This document shows, in pieces, positions 23,100 to 32,024 of a DNA stretch of 64,000 bases. Under the pieces are notes generated by a model. It was not told the origin of the DNA. It saw only the letters and a program-made list of their open reading frames with translations, and ran no database searches. Where the stretch lies: contig NZ_OBMI01000001.1 in the NCBI RefSeq assembly GCF_900199185.1, forward strand, positions 930,001-994,000. The letters are read 5' to 3'. The number at the start of each line of letters is the position of its first letter. Position 1 is the stretch's first letter. The stretch comes from Sphingomonas guangdongensis. Lineage in GTDB: Bacteria; Pseudomonadota; Alphaproteobacteria; Sphingomonadales; Sphingomonadaceae. The position numbers and the translations under genes were made by a program.

Positions 23100-23135
23100 G
23101 GAACCTCGCTGCAACCAACACGGGATGTGGCAACG

Positions 23136-23483
23136 ATGCCGATCGACGATCTTTTCGGGGTACATGGGAAGGCGCTGGCCGTGCGCTCGCAGCGCATGGG
23201 CATGCTCGCCTCCAATATCGCGAACGCCTCGACGCCGGGCTACAAGGCCAAGGACATCGACTTCGCCGCCGCACTCCGCTCGGCCGAGGCCGGTCCGCTC
23301 GACCGTGGCATCGCCGACGCGACCAAGTACCGCGTCCCGCTGCAGATGAGCATGGACGGCAACACCGTCGAGCTCGCGACCGAGCAGACCGCCTTCGCTG
23401 AGAACGCCGTCGCGTATCAGACGACGCTGTCGTTCCTGAACGGCCGCATCGGCCAGATCACCCGCGCGCTGAAGGGCGAGTGA
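23136..23483 (+). CDS. flgB: Flagellar proximal rod protein FlgB
   Basis: Proximal rod subunit. The ATG at 23136 gives 115 residues, usual for FlgB; open codons upstream lie in the promoter and are not used. The axial-protein N-terminal motif MLASNIANASTPGYKAKDID (about 23-42) and the C-terminal helix ENAVAYQTTLSFLNGRIG are clear. It is the first gene of the flg unit and its stop is 3 bases before the flgC ATG. Confidence 0.96.
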   Translation: MPIDDLFGVHGKALAVRSQRMGMLASNIANASTPGYKAKDIDFAAALRSAEAGPLDRGIADATKYRVPLQMSMDGNTVELATEQTAFAENAVAYQTTLSFLNGRIGQITRALKGE

Positions 23484-23485
23484 CG

Positions 23486-23896
23486 ATGGCCGACAATCCC
23501 ATGAACATCTTCCAGGTCGCGGGCCGCGCGATGTCGGCGCAGCTCGTCCGCATGAACACCACCGCGTCGAATCTCGCGAACGCCGGCGGCGTCGCGAGCG
23601 ATGCGGCCAGCGCCTATCGCACGATGAAGCCGGTGTTCCGCACCCAGTTTGACCAGGCGTCGGGCATGGCGACCGTGAACGTCGAGCGCGTCGTCACCGC
23701 GGGCGAGGAGCCGACCAAGCGCTACGACCCGGGCAATCCGCTGGCCGATGGCGAGGGCAATGTCTGGGAGAACGCGGTCGATGAGACCCGCGAGCTCGTC
23801 GACATGCTGGAGGCGACCCGCACCTACCAGAACAATGTGGAGGTCATGCAGACCGCCAAGTCGCTGATCGTCGACACCCTCAAGCTGGGACGCTGA
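23486..23896 (+). CDS. flgC: Flagellar proximal rod protein FlgC
   Basis: Proximal rod subunit, 136 residues from the ATG at 23486 (MADNPMNIFQVAGRAMSAQL). A GTG overlapping the flgB stop at 23480 is an alternative that would add two residues. The axial motif TTASNLANAGGVASDAASAY (about 22-41) and the C-terminal LVDMLEATRTYQNNVEVMQT are typical of FlgC. Confidence 0.96.
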   Translation: MADNPMNIFQVAGRAMSAQLVRMNTTASNLANAGGVASDAASAYRTMKPVFRTQFDQASGMATVNVERVVTAGEEPTKRYDPGNPLADGEGNVWENAVDETRELVDMLEATRTYQNNVEVMQTAKSLIVDTLKLGR

Positions 23897-23899
23897 TAG

Positions 23900-24580
23900 A
23901 TGGCCACTTCCTTCGACACGACCCTCGCCAACCTCGGCATCAAGCGCTCGACCACCGCCGTGCAGGGCGCCGGCAAGGACGCCAGCGAGATGAACGCGGG
24001 CGACTTCGTCAAGCTGATGACCGCGCAGATGAAGAACCAGGACCCGTTCGAGCCGGTCGACAACAGCCAGATGGTCGCCCAGATGGCGCAGTTCACCAGC
24101 CTGTCGAGCCAGACGGAGATGGCGACGACGCTGAAGTCGATCGCCGCGAAGCTCGGCGCGGCGACGACGTCCGACGCCGTCTCCTACGTCGGCAAGACCG
24201 TGCTGGTGGAGGGCAAGACCGCCTATCCGCGCACCGGCGGCGGCTTCGCCGGCGGGGTCGAGATCGACAAGGCGGCGACCGCGGTCAACCTCACGATCAC
24301 TAACCAGAATGGTGAGATCGTGAAGACGGTGGATCTGGGCGCCCACGCGGCCGGGACCGTCAACTTCGACTGGGACGGCACCGACGCCAAGGGCGAGCCC
24401 GCCGGCGACGGCCCGTTCACCGTCTCCGCCCAGGCACGCGACGGCGCCAAGTCGGTCGCGAGCCGCACGCTGGTGTGGGCGGCCGTCACCTCCGTTTCGA
24501 TGCCCAAGGACGGCACCCCGTCCCTCTCCCTTCTCGGCAACGGCGCTGTCGCGCCCGACGCCGTCCGCTCGATCGCCTGA
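23900..24580 (+). CDS. flgD: Hook-capping (scaffold) protein FlgD
   Basis: FlgD caps the growing hook and is later discarded. 226 residues: the N-terminal FlgD domain contains GDFVKLMTAQMKNQDPFEPV and the following DNSQMVAQMAQFTSLSS (about 35-72); the C-terminal part holds a Tudor-like and Ig-like pair with GEIVKTVDLGAHAAGTVNFD and WDGTDAKGEPAGDGPFTV. Starts 3 bases after flgC; the flgE gene follows after 35 bases with its own GGAG site. Confidence 0.95.
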   Translation: MATSFDTTLANLGIKRSTTAVQGAGKDASEMNAGDFVKLMTAQMKNQDPFEPVDNSQMVAQMAQFTSLSSQTEMATTLKSIAAKLGAATTSDAVSYVGKTVLVEGKTAYPRTGGGFAGGVEIDKAATAVNLTITNQNGEIVKTVDLGAHAAGTVNFDWDGTDAKGEPAGDGPFTVSAQARDGAKSVASRTLVWAAVTSVSMPKDGTPSLSLLGNGAVAPDAVRSIA

Positions 24581-24615
24581 ACTCAATCGACCTCTAGCTT
24601 CCAAGGAGCACGTCC

Positions 24616-25917
24616 ATGTCCTTCTACACCTCGCTCTCCGGCCTCCAGGCCTCGCAGACCGAAATGTCGACGATCTCCCACAACCTCGCGAACGTCGCGA
24701 CCAACGGCTTCAAGAAGAGCCGCACCGAGTTCGCCGACGTCATGGCATCAAGCGTCAGCATGTCGCCGACCCAGATGATCGGGTCGGGCACGATCGTGAA
24801 GGCGATCCGCCAGCAGTTCGGCCAGGGCGCCTCGATCCAGTCGACCAACGCGCTCGACCTGATGATCTCGGGCGAGGGGTTCTTCGCGGTGAAGCCCGAT
24901 CCGGACTCGGCCAAGGTCGCCTTTACCCGCAACGGCGGCTTCTCCGTCAACGCGGATCGCTTCGTGACCGACTCGAACGGCGGCCACCTGCAGGTCTATC
25001 CGGTGGACGGATCGGGCACGGTGGTCGCGACCGGCCTTGATTCGACCATCAACCTGCAGCTGCCGCCGACCAGCGGCACGCCGAAGCCGACCGAGGTCGT
25101 CAGCCTGGCCGTGAACCTGTCGGCGAACGCGACGGTGCCGAAGGACAATCCGGTCTTCAACACCACGACCAACCCCTACGCCTTCGATCGCTTCAACCCG
25201 GCGACCTACAACAACTCGTCACAGACCATCGTGTACGACGCGGTGGGCAACGCGACCACGATGACCAACTACTACATCCGCGACACCGTCTCGACGGGCG
25301 CGGGTTCGAACAGCAACTGGCTGGTCTATACCTTTGTCGGCGATCGCCAGATGCAGGTCGCGGGCTCGAACGACCCGACCACCATGACCTTCGACAGCTC
25401 GGGTGCGAAGGTCGCGCCGTCCAGCGCGATCCAGTTCGACGCCTTCACGCCCAACGGCACCACCACGCCGCAGCAGGTGACGCTCGACTTCGGCACTGCG
25501 ACTACCCAGCTCGGCCAGCCCTTCTCCAAGCTGATGGAAACGCAGGACGGCCGCGCGGTGGGTCAGCTCGAGGGCGTGAGCGTAGGCGAGGACGGGATCG
25601 TCCGTGCGAGCTTCTCGAACGGCGACACCCAGGCGCTGGGCAAGGTGGTGCTCGCGAACTTCTCGAACCCGTCAGGCCTGCGCCAGCTCGGCAACAGTTA
25701 CTGGACGTCGACCGGCGTGTCGGGCGAGGCGCGCCTGGGTGAGGCCGGCGCGAACGGCTTCGGCAGCCTGATGTCCGGCGCGGTCGAGCGCTCGAACGTC
25801 GACATCACGGAGGAACTGGTCGGCCTGATCGCCGCGCAGCGCAACTTCCAGGCGAATGCCAAGGCGCTCGATACGTCCAGCCAGACGTCGCAGACCATCC
25901 TCAACATCCGCAACTGA
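24616..25917 (+). CDS. flgE: Flagellar hook protein FlgE
   Basis: Subunit of the universal-joint hook. 433 residues, near the usual size. N-terminal D0 motif SFYTSLSGLQASQTEMSTIS then HNLANVATNGFKKSRTEFAD. A variable middle domain (about 150-340) is rich in Asn and Thr. The C-terminal EELVGLIAAQRNFQANAKAL and final QTILNIRN complete the D0 helix pair. The ATG follows AAGGAGCACGTCC. Part of the flgB-L run. Confidence 0.97.
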   Translation: MSFYTSLSGLQASQTEMSTISHNLANVATNGFKKSRTEFADVMASSVSMSPTQMIGSGTIVKAIRQQFGQGASIQSTNALDLMISGEGFFAVKPDPDSAKVAFTRNGGFSVNADRFVTDSNGGHLQVYPVDGSGTVVATGLDSTINLQLPPTSGTPKPTEVVSLAVNLSANATVPKDNPVFNTTTNPYAFDRFNPATYNNSSQTIVYDAVGNATTMTNYYIRDTVSTGAGSNSNWLVYTFVGDRQMQVAGSNDPTTMTFDSSGAKVAPSSAIQFDAFTPNGTTTPQQVTLDFGTATTQLGQPFSKLMETQDGRAVGQLEGVSVGEDGIVRASFSNGDTQALGKVVLANFSNPSGLRQLGNSYWTSTGVSGEARLGEAGANGFGSLMSGAVERSNVDITEELVGLIAAQRNFQANAKALDTSSQTSQTILNIRN

Positions 25918-25946
25918 GCCAAACGGCCGAGTAGGAACGCCAAGCG

Positions 25947-26696
25947 ATGGACCGGATGGTCTACACCGCCCTGTCGGGGCTCAAGAGCCAGATGTCGGCG
26001 CAGGCGGCGATCGCGAACAACATCGCGAACGCCGCCACCACCGGCTTCCGGGCGGACCGGGTCTCGTTCCAGCAGATGATGCTGAAGGGCGGCACCGGCC
26101 ACGAATCGCGCGCGGCTTCTTCCGAAGAGGTGAAGGACGCCGATCGGCGCGCCGGATCCATCCAGCAGACCGGCCGCGATCTCGACATCGCCATTCCTGG
26201 CGCGTCGTGGATGGCGGTGCAGGCAACCGACGGCACCGAAGCCTACACTCGCCGCGGCGACCTGCGCATTACCGAGAGTGGCGTGCTGGAAACCGGCGAC
26301 GGGTTCCCGGTGATGGGGTCGGGGGGCCCCATCACCGTCCCGCCCGCGCAGAAGGTGATGATCAGCGACGACGGCACCCTGTCCATCATCCCGATGGGCG
26401 CGGAGCCGGGCGCACCCGCGCAGGTAATCGACCGCATCCGCTTGGCGAGTGCGGAGGGCACCGACACGGTCAAGGGTCTGGACAATCTGCTGCACGTGCG
26501 CGGCGGGGGCGTGCTGCCCGAGGACATGAACGCCAAGGTCCAGGTCGGCGCGCTCGAACAGTCGAACGTCAACCTGACCGAGGCGCTGGTCGACATGATC
26601 GAGAACCAGCGCAGCTACGAGATCCAGGGCTCGCTGCTCAAGGAAGCGAAGTCGCTCGACGAGAGCTCCGCCTCCCTGATGCGCCTGCCCGGCTAA
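25947..26696 (+). CDS. flgF: Flagellar rod protein FlgF
   Basis: Proximal rod subunit, 249 residues, starting MDRMVYTALSGLKSQMSAQA. The axial N-terminal motif NNIANAATTGFRADRVSFQQ (about 27-46) and the ending LVDMIENQRSYEIQGSLLKE are those of FlgF. It lies between flgE and flgG, 29 and 24 bases away. A long antisense frame over flgE-G is an artefact of GC-rich codon bias. Confidence 0.95.
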   Translation: MDRMVYTALSGLKSQMSAQAAIANNIANAATTGFRADRVSFQQMMLKGGTGHESRAASSEEVKDADRRAGSIQQTGRDLDIAIPGASWMAVQATDGTEAYTRRGDLRITESGVLETGDGFPVMGSGGPITVPPAQKVMISDDGTLSIIPMGAEPGAPAQVIDRIRLASAEGTDTVKGLDNLLHVRGGGVLPEDMNAKVQVGALEQSNVNLTEALVDMIENQRSYEIQGSLLKEAKSLDESSASLMRLPG

Positions 26697-26720
26697 ACTC
26701 CAAAGCGAAGGACACGAACC

Positions 26721-27509
26721 ATGGGTTCCGCCGCACTCCACATCGCCCGCACCGGGCTCGACGCCAACGACACGCGGATGCGCGTGATCTCGAACAACCT
26801 GGCGAACGTCAACACGACCGGGTTCAAGAAGGATCGCGCCGCGTTCGAGACGCTCGCCTATCAGGTCGTGACCGCGCCGGGCGCGCAGAGCACGGCGGAG
26901 ACGCGCTACGCGACCGGGCTCAACCTCGGCACCGGCGTGCGCATCCAGGGCACCGCGCGGATCGACACCCAAGGGTCGCTCCAGACCACCGGCAACAGTC
27001 TCGACCTCGCGCTCGACGGCGACGGCTATTTCCAGGTGCAGCTGCCCGGCGGGCAGCTCGGCTACACGCGCGCCGGCAACTTCAGCCGCTCGGCCGAGGG
27101 CCTGCTGGTGACGAGCGAGGGCTATCAGGTGCAGCCCGGCATCACCGTGCCGGAGGGGACGACCGCGATCACGATCGGCGGCGACGGCACCGTCTCGGCG
27201 ACCGTCGCCGGCCAGACGGAAGCGACGCAGCTCGGCCAGATCCAGGTCGCGAGCTTCGCCAATCCGGGCGGGCTCCAGGCGGCGGGCGACAACTACCTGA
27301 TGGAGACCGCCGCGAGCGGCGCAGTCAACATGGGCATCGCCGGCCAGGACGGCCGCGGCCAGGTCCGCCAAGGCATGCTGGAGGGATCGAACGTCAACGT
27401 CGTGGAGGAGCTGGTCGACATGATCGAGACCCAGCGCGCCTACGAGGTCAATTCCAAGATGATCTCGGCGACCGACGAGATGCTCAAGTACGTCAACCAG
27501 AACATCTGA
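26721..27509 (+). CDS. flgG: Flagellar distal rod protein FlgG
   Basis: Distal rod subunit of 262 residues, the standard size. N-terminal GSAALHIARTGLDANDTRMR and ISNNLANVNTTGFKKDRAAF, the internal GYFQVQLPGGQLGYTRAGNF, and the C-terminal VEELVDMIETQRAYEVNSKM are diagnostic. The last base of its stop codon is the first base of the flgH start (TGATG), indicating coupled translation. Confidence 0.97.
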   Translation: MGSAALHIARTGLDANDTRMRVISNNLANVNTTGFKKDRAAFETLAYQVVTAPGAQSTAETRYATGLNLGTGVRIQGTARIDTQGSLQTTGNSLDLALDGDGYFQVQLPGGQLGYTRAGNFSRSAEGLLVTSEGYQVQPGITVPEGTTAITIGGDGTVSATVAGQTEATQLGQIQVASFANPGGLQAAGDNYLMETAASGAVNMGIAGQDGRGQVRQGMLEGSNVNVVEELVDMIETQRAYEVNSKMISATDEMLKYVNQNI

Positions 27510-28207
27510 TGAGCGCCGCCGTGATCCGCACCCTCCTCCTTGCCTGCGCCGCGATCGGCACGCTGGCGGCCACCCCGGCCGATGCCGGGCTGTTCGGCTC
27601 CAAGAAGCCGGTCCCTCCGCCCGAGTTCCGGACCGTGCTGCCGGCGGCGCCCGCCCCGGTTCCGGCGCCCGCCAACGGTGCGATCTTCCAGGTGTCGAAC
27701 GGCTATGCCGGGCTGTACGAGGGCGCCCGCGCCCGCGCGGTCGGCGACCCGCTGACCATCGTGCTGGTGGAGCGCACCAGCGCGTCCAAGTCGGCGGGCA
27801 CCAAGCTCGATTCGGACGGCGGCTTCTCCATCACGCCCCCGACCACCGGCGCGCTCAACCTGTTCCGCCAGACCGACGCCAGCATCAGCGGCAACCGCAA
27901 CTTCGGCGGGACCGGCAGCGCCGATCAGTCGAACGCCCTATCGGGTGAGGTCAGCGTGACCGTCGCCGAAGTGCTGCCGAACGGCACAATGGTGGTGCAG
28001 GGGCAGAAGACGGTGACGCTCAATCGCGGCGACGAGTTCGTCCAGATTCGCGGCATCGTGCGGCCCGCCGACATCGACGCGAACAACCGCGTCCTCTCCA
28101 CCCGCGTCGCCGACGCCCGCATCGCCTACACCGGCCGCGGCGACGTCGCCCGCGCCAGCCGTCAGGGGTGGCTCAGCCGCTTCTTCCAGGTCGTCAGCCC
28201 GTTCTGA
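27509..28207 (+). CDS. flgH: Flagellar L-ring protein FlgH
   Basis: L-ring subunit in the outer membrane. 232 residues. The leader is odd: a Cys at residue 12 after LLLA would give a very short lipobox, while a signal-peptidase I site after ATPADA (about residue 26) fits a normal secretory peptide. The mature part has the FlgH core GYAGLYEGARARAVGDPLTI and VLVERTSASKSAGTKL, then VTVAEVLPNGTMVVQGQKTV and the ending GWLSRFFQVVSPF. Overlaps flgG by one base; flgI follows after 11 bases. Confidence 0.95.
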   Translation: MSAAVIRTLLLACAAIGTLAATPADAGLFGSKKPVPPPEFRTVLPAAPAPVPAPANGAIFQVSNGYAGLYEGARARAVGDPLTIVLVERTSASKSAGTKLDSDGGFSITPPTTGALNLFRQTDASISGNRNFGGTGSADQSNALSGEVSVTVAEVLPNGTMVVQGQKTVTLNRGDEFVQIRGIVRPADIDANNRVLSTRVADARIAYTGRGDVARASRQGWLSRFFQVVSPF

Positions 28208-28218
28208 GGTTCGGTCCC

Positions 28219-29313
28219 ATGCTTCGTACTCTCCTCGCTGCGCTGGCTGCCCTTCTGGTTGCCACACCCGCGCACGCCGACCGGATCAAGGACCTTGGCA
28301 CGTTCCAGGGCATCCGCTCGAACCAGCTAACCGGCTACGGCGTGGTGGTCGGCCTGCCCGGCACCGGCGACGACAATCTCGAATACACCGTGCAATCGGT
28401 GAAGGGCGTCGCCTCGCGCTTCGGGCTGCAGCTGCCGCCGGGTGCCAACCCCGGTCTCAAGAACGCGGCGGTGGTGATCGTCACCGCCGAGCTGCCCGCC
28501 TTTGCCAAGCCAGGGCAGAAGCTCGACATCACCGTGTCCGCGATGGGCAAGGCCAAGTCGTTGCGCGGCGGCACGCTGATCATGACCCCGCTCTACGGCG
28601 CGGACGGTCAGATCTACGCGATGGCGCAGGGCAACCTCGCGGTCGGTGGACTTGGTGCGGATGGGGCCGACGGGTCCAAGATCGTCGTCAACGTCCCTTC
28701 GTCCGGCCGTATTCCGGAAGGCGCGACCGTCGAGCGGGCGGTCGACACGGGCTTCGCGTCCGCGCCCACCCTCACCTTCAATCTCGCGCGCGCCGACTTC
28801 ACCACGGCGCAGAACGTCGCTGCCGCGATCAACAGCCGCTACGGCGCGAACACCGCGCGTGCGATTGACGGCGTCTCCATCGCGGTGACCGCGCCCGCCG
28901 GCGCGGACGTCCGCGCATCGGCGATGAGCGCGATCGAGAACCTGGACGTGACCTCGGCCGAAGCACCGGCAAAAGTAATTGTTAATGCCCGCACGGGAAC
29001 GGTCGTTATCAACTCTGCGGTCCGGGTCAGCCCTGCCGCGGTAACACATGGTAAACTGACCGTTCGTATTGATGAAAACCAGCGCGTGTCGCAGCCGGCG
29101 CCCTTCTCGCAAGGGAAGACGGCGGTGGAGCAGCAGAGCGCGGTCAGCGTGGAGGAAGAAAGGCGTCCGATGTTCCTGCTCAATCCCGGCCCCAAGCTCG
29201 CCGACGTGGTGAAGGCGGTGAACGCGATCGGCGCGTCCCCGGCCGACCTGGTCGCGATCCTGGAAGCGCTGAAGCAGGCCGGTGCGCTCAAGGCCGAGCT
29301 GATCGTCCTGTGA
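28219..29313 (+). CDS. flgI: Flagellar P-ring protein FlgI
   Basis: Periplasmic P-ring subunit, 364 residues from the ATG at 28219. A signal peptide (1-19, cleaved after AHA) is followed by the family start DRIKDLGTFQGIRSNQLTGY and GVVVGLPGTGDDN. Other signatures are MGKAKSLRGGTLIMTPLYGA and the ending ADLVAILEALKQAGALKAEL. The open frame extends upstream to 28168 but without a signal peptide, so the later start is preferred. Overlaps flgJ by 4 bases. Confidence 0.96.
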   Translation: MLRTLLAALAALLVATPAHADRIKDLGTFQGIRSNQLTGYGVVVGLPGTGDDNLEYTVQSVKGVASRFGLQLPPGANPGLKNAAVVIVTAELPAFAKPGQKLDITVSAMGKAKSLRGGTLIMTPLYGADGQIYAMAQGNLAVGGLGADGADGSKIVVNVPSSGRIPEGATVERAVDTGFASAPTLTFNLARADFTTAQNVAAAINSRYGANTARAIDGVSIAVTAPAGADVRASAMSAIENLDVTSAEAPAKVIVNARTGTVVINSAVRVSPAAVTHGKLTVRIDENQRVSQPAPFSQGKTAVEQQSAVSVEEERRPMFLLNPGPKLADVVKAVNAIGASPADLVAILEALKQAGALKAELIVL

Positions 29314-29633
29314 CGACGCCGCTCGCCCCCACCTCCCCGCTCATCGGTACCGCCGGCGGCGTATCGAACGACGCGTCGCGCCTGGCGTCCGCGGGCAATC
29401 TGGAGAAGGCGGGCCAGCGGTTCGAATCGATCTTCACCGGCATGATGCTGAAGTCGATGCGCTCGGCAAAGCTCGCCGACGGCTTGTTCGACAACAAGGC
29501 GGGCGAGCAGTTCCGCGACATGGCCGACGCCAAGGTCGCGGAGAGCATGGCCGCGCACACGCCGCTCGGCATCGGGCGCGCCATGACCGACTTCCTCCGC
29601 AAGTCGCAGGCTACTGAAGGATCGGTGGCATGA
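29310..29633 (+). CDS. flgJ: Rod-binding protein FlgJ, N-terminal domain only
   Basis: Rod cap protein of 107 residues starting with GTG inside the flgI stop (GTGA). It contains only the rod-binding domain, seen as AGQRFESIFTGMMLKSMRSA (about 34-53) and FDNKAGEQFRDMADAKVAES. The C-terminal glucosaminidase domain of enterobacterial FlgJ is missing, as in other alphaproteobacteria. The separate transglycosylase at 19649-20518 probably replaces it. Overlaps the flgK start by 4 bases. Confidence 0.9.
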   Translation: MTTPLAPTSPLIGTAGGVSNDASRLASAGNLEKAGQRFESIFTGMMLKSMRSAKLADGLFDNKAGEQFRDMADAKVAESMAAHTPLGIGRAMTDFLRKSQATEGSVA

Positions 29634-30985
29634 GCGACCTGCTGTCGATTGGCGCGAGCGGCGCGCGCACCTACCAGACCGCGCTCGGCGTCGCGTCGGA
29701 GAACATCGCCAACGCCGCGACTCCGGGCTATTCGCGCCGCTCCGCCCTGATCCGCGAAGTGGGGCGCACCAACAGCATCGCGATCGGCCAGACGGTGAAG
29801 CTGTCCGGCAGCGGCTCGCACGTGACCGGCGTGACGCGCGCGTCCGACAGCTTCAAATCGGCGGAGGTGCGCTCCAGCGGCGCCGATCTCGCGCGGACGG
29901 AGGCCGGGGTCGTCTGGATCGACCGGATCGAGGGAGCGCTGGTCGGCAATCAGCTGAGCGACCGGCTATCGCAGTTCTTCGCCTCCGCCAAGAATCTCGC
30001 AGCCGATCCCGCCGCCACCGCGCCGCGCACCGTGCTGCTGGAGGATGCGCGCTCGCTCGCGGCCGGCTTCGCGAGCACAGCGATCGCGCTCGACAGCGCC
30101 GCGGCCGAGCTCGACGCACAGGGCAAGGATGCCGCCACCGAGCTCGGCGACCTCGCCCAGTCGCTGGTCCGGATCAATCGCGGGCTCACCCGCGCGTCCG
30201 CCAACTCGGCGCCGCAGGCGCAGCTGCTCGACGAGCGCGACCGGCTGCTCGATGCGATGACCGGCATCACCAACATCAACGTCGCCTTCGACGATTACGG
30301 CCGCGCAATCGTACGCGCGGGCGGCGCGACCGGTCCGGTCATCGCCGACCTGGAGAATGCGGCGCTGATCAGCTTCGCGTCCAGCCCGACGGGTGCGGTT
30401 GCGATCTCCGCCAGCCACGCCGACACGACGTCCATGATCGAGCCGAGCGGCGGCATGCTCGCCGGGCTGATCGATGGCGCCGGGCGGATCGCGGCCGCGC
30501 GCGAGAGCCTGAACGTGCTGGCGAAGGACTTCACCGACCAAACAACCGCGCTCCAGGCGAATGGTCGCACGCTCGACAACACGCCGGGTGTCGCCCTGTT
30601 CGAGATCACCGGCACCGATGCGACGACCATGTTGGTCAACCCGCTGATCGACGCGCGTGGGATCGCCGCCGCGGCCGTGGGCGAGGGCGCACGCGGCAAC
30701 GGCAACATGACCGCGCTCGCCAATCTGCGCATCGCCGCCGACTGGGAAGGCACGTTCGACGATGTGGTGACGGAGAACGCGGCGCTGCTCGCGACCCGCC
30801 GCAACGTCGCGGAGGCGCAGGGATCGATCCACAGCGCCGCAGTTGCCGCGCGGGACGGGGCGGTCGGCGTCGACCTGGACGAGGAGGCGGTCAACCTGAT
30901 CCGCTTTCAGCAGGCCTATCAGGCATCGAGCCGCGTGATCCAGGTCGCGCGCGACATCCTCCAGACCATTATCGACATCCGCTGA
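29630..30985 (+). CDS. flgK: Hook-filament junction protein FlgK (HAP1)
   Basis: First hook-associated protein, 451 residues. The N-terminal D0/D1 region reads SDLLSIGASGARTYQTALGV then SENIANAATPGYSRRSALI; the middle is shorter than in enterobacteria; the end, NLIRFQQAYQASSRVIQVAR then DILQTIIDIR, is the FlgK C-terminal helix. Overlaps flgJ by 4 bases and precedes flgL by 11. Probably carried by the FlgN-like chaperone. Confidence 0.95.
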   Translation: MSDLLSIGASGARTYQTALGVASENIANAATPGYSRRSALIREVGRTNSIAIGQTVKLSGSGSHVTGVTRASDSFKSAEVRSSGADLARTEAGVVWIDRIEGALVGNQLSDRLSQFFASAKNLAADPAATAPRTVLLEDARSLAAGFASTAIALDSAAAELDAQGKDAATELGDLAQSLVRINRGLTRASANSAPQAQLLDERDRLLDAMTGITNINVAFDDYGRAIVRAGGATGPVIADLENAALISFASSPTGAVAISASHADTTSMIEPSGGMLAGLIDGAGRIAAARESLNVLAKDFTDQTTALQANGRTLDNTPGVALFEITGTDATTMLVNPLIDARGIAAAAVGEGARGNGNMTALANLRIAADWEGTFDDVVTENAALLATRRNVAEAQGSIHSAAVAARDGAVGVDLDEEAVNLIRFQQAYQASSRVIQVARDILQTIIDIR

Positions 30986-30996
30986 GGACCTCCGCC

Positions 30997-31896
30997 ATGC
31001 GCGTCGCCACCTCGCTCACCTATGACCGCCTGCGCGACCGCATGGGTGCGCTCAGCGCCCGCGCGGACCAGCTCAATAACCAGCTCGCGACCAACAAGCG
31101 GATCCAGACGCCGTCAGACGACGCCGCCGGGTACCGCGCCCTGTCGCTGCTCAAGCGGACCGGCGCCGACGCGCAGGCGGAGCTCACCAACATCGATCTG
31201 GCGACCTCGCTGCTGGAGGCGTCCTCGACCGCGCTCGGCAGCATCGAGGCGCAGCTGGTGCGCGTGCGCGAGATTTCGGTCAGCGCCGGCAGCGCGACGC
31301 TCAGCCCCGACCAGAAGACGGCACTCGCGACCGAGCTCGACGTCATTGTCGAGGATCTGCTGCGGATCGCCAACACGTCGGATTCGCGTGGTGGCCCGCT
31401 GTTCAGCGGCACCAGCGTCCAGCCGCCCTATGAGCGGGTGAACGGCACGGTGACCTACACCGGCGTCGGCGAAGCGGGCGCGATCCCGATCGGCGACGGC
31501 CGCTCGATCAACGCAACGACCAGCGGTGCGGCGATCTTCAATGCCATTCCGGTCTCGGCCGGCGGCACGCAGGACATGTTCGCGATCATCGAGGGGATGG
31601 CCGACAACCTGCGCAACGACGTGGCCGTCGGCGACGCCGGTCGCGACGTCCAGGCCATCCTGAACAGCGTAACCAACGCCCGCGCCTCGATCGGCGCGCG
31701 CGGCGCGCGGCTGGAGCTGGAGGAATCGCGGCTCACCGACCTGGCGCTCACCCGCGAGGAGGCGCGCTCGGCCATCGAGGACACCGACGTGACCGCGACG
31801 ATCACCGAGCTCCAGAAGACGCTCACCGTGCTCCAGGCGACCCAGGCGAGCTTCTCGAAGCTCACCTCGCTGTCGCTGTTTGACTATCTGCGGTAA
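30997..31896 (+). CDS. flgL: Hook-filament junction protein FlgL (HAP3)
   Basis: Second hook-associated junction protein, 299 residues, flagellin-like at both ends. N terminus TSLTYDRLRDRMGALSARAD with QTPSDDAAGYRALSLLKR (about 37-54); C terminus ITELQKTLTVLQATQASFSK and LTSLSLFDYLR. Last gene of the flgB-L unit before a 128-base gap to motA. Confidence 0.94.
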   Translation: MRVATSLTYDRLRDRMGALSARADQLNNQLATNKRIQTPSDDAAGYRALSLLKRTGADAQAELTNIDLATSLLEASSTALGSIEAQLVRVREISVSAGSATLSPDQKTALATELDVIVEDLLRIANTSDSRGGPLFSGTSVQPPYERVNGTVTYTGVGEAGAIPIGDGRSINATTSGAAIFNAIPVSAGGTQDMFAIIEGMADNLRNDVAVGDAGRDVQAILNSVTNARASIGARGARLELEESRLTDLALTREEARSAIEDTDVTATITELQKTLTVLQATQASFSKLTSLSLFDYLR

Positions 31897-31919
31897 AAGC
31901 CTCCTCGGGCCGGAGAAGT

Positions 31920-31946
31920 TAAAGTCACGGCAACCGCCGCGTTAAC
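31920..31946 (+). promoter_or_regulatory. Weak sigma-28-like promoter candidate for motA-motB
   Basis: TAAA (31920-31923), 15 bases, then GCGTTAAC (31939-31946); about five of eight matches to the fliC -10. It also contains TTAACC, a CtrA half-site-like word. The gap holds no clear sigma-54 element: TTGGCGGCAAAAGATGC has 11 bases between GG and GC. Weak call. Confidence 0.3.
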
Positions 31947-32024
31947 CTGATTCCCATCCCTTGGCGGCAAAAGATGCGGTGAATCGGCCTGTCAGGGCTC
32001 AAGCGTTCGGGGACTCCAGCACCA

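Noticed and set aside
25698-27371. Long minus-strand open frame of 557 codons over flgE, flgF and flgG
   Set aside because: Antisense shadow created by codon bias of three clear flagellar genes; no recognisable protein features.
31960-31980. TTGGCGGCAAAAGATGC before motA as a sigma-54 promoter
   Set aside because: The distance between GG and GC is 11 bases and the -12 element lacks TTGC.
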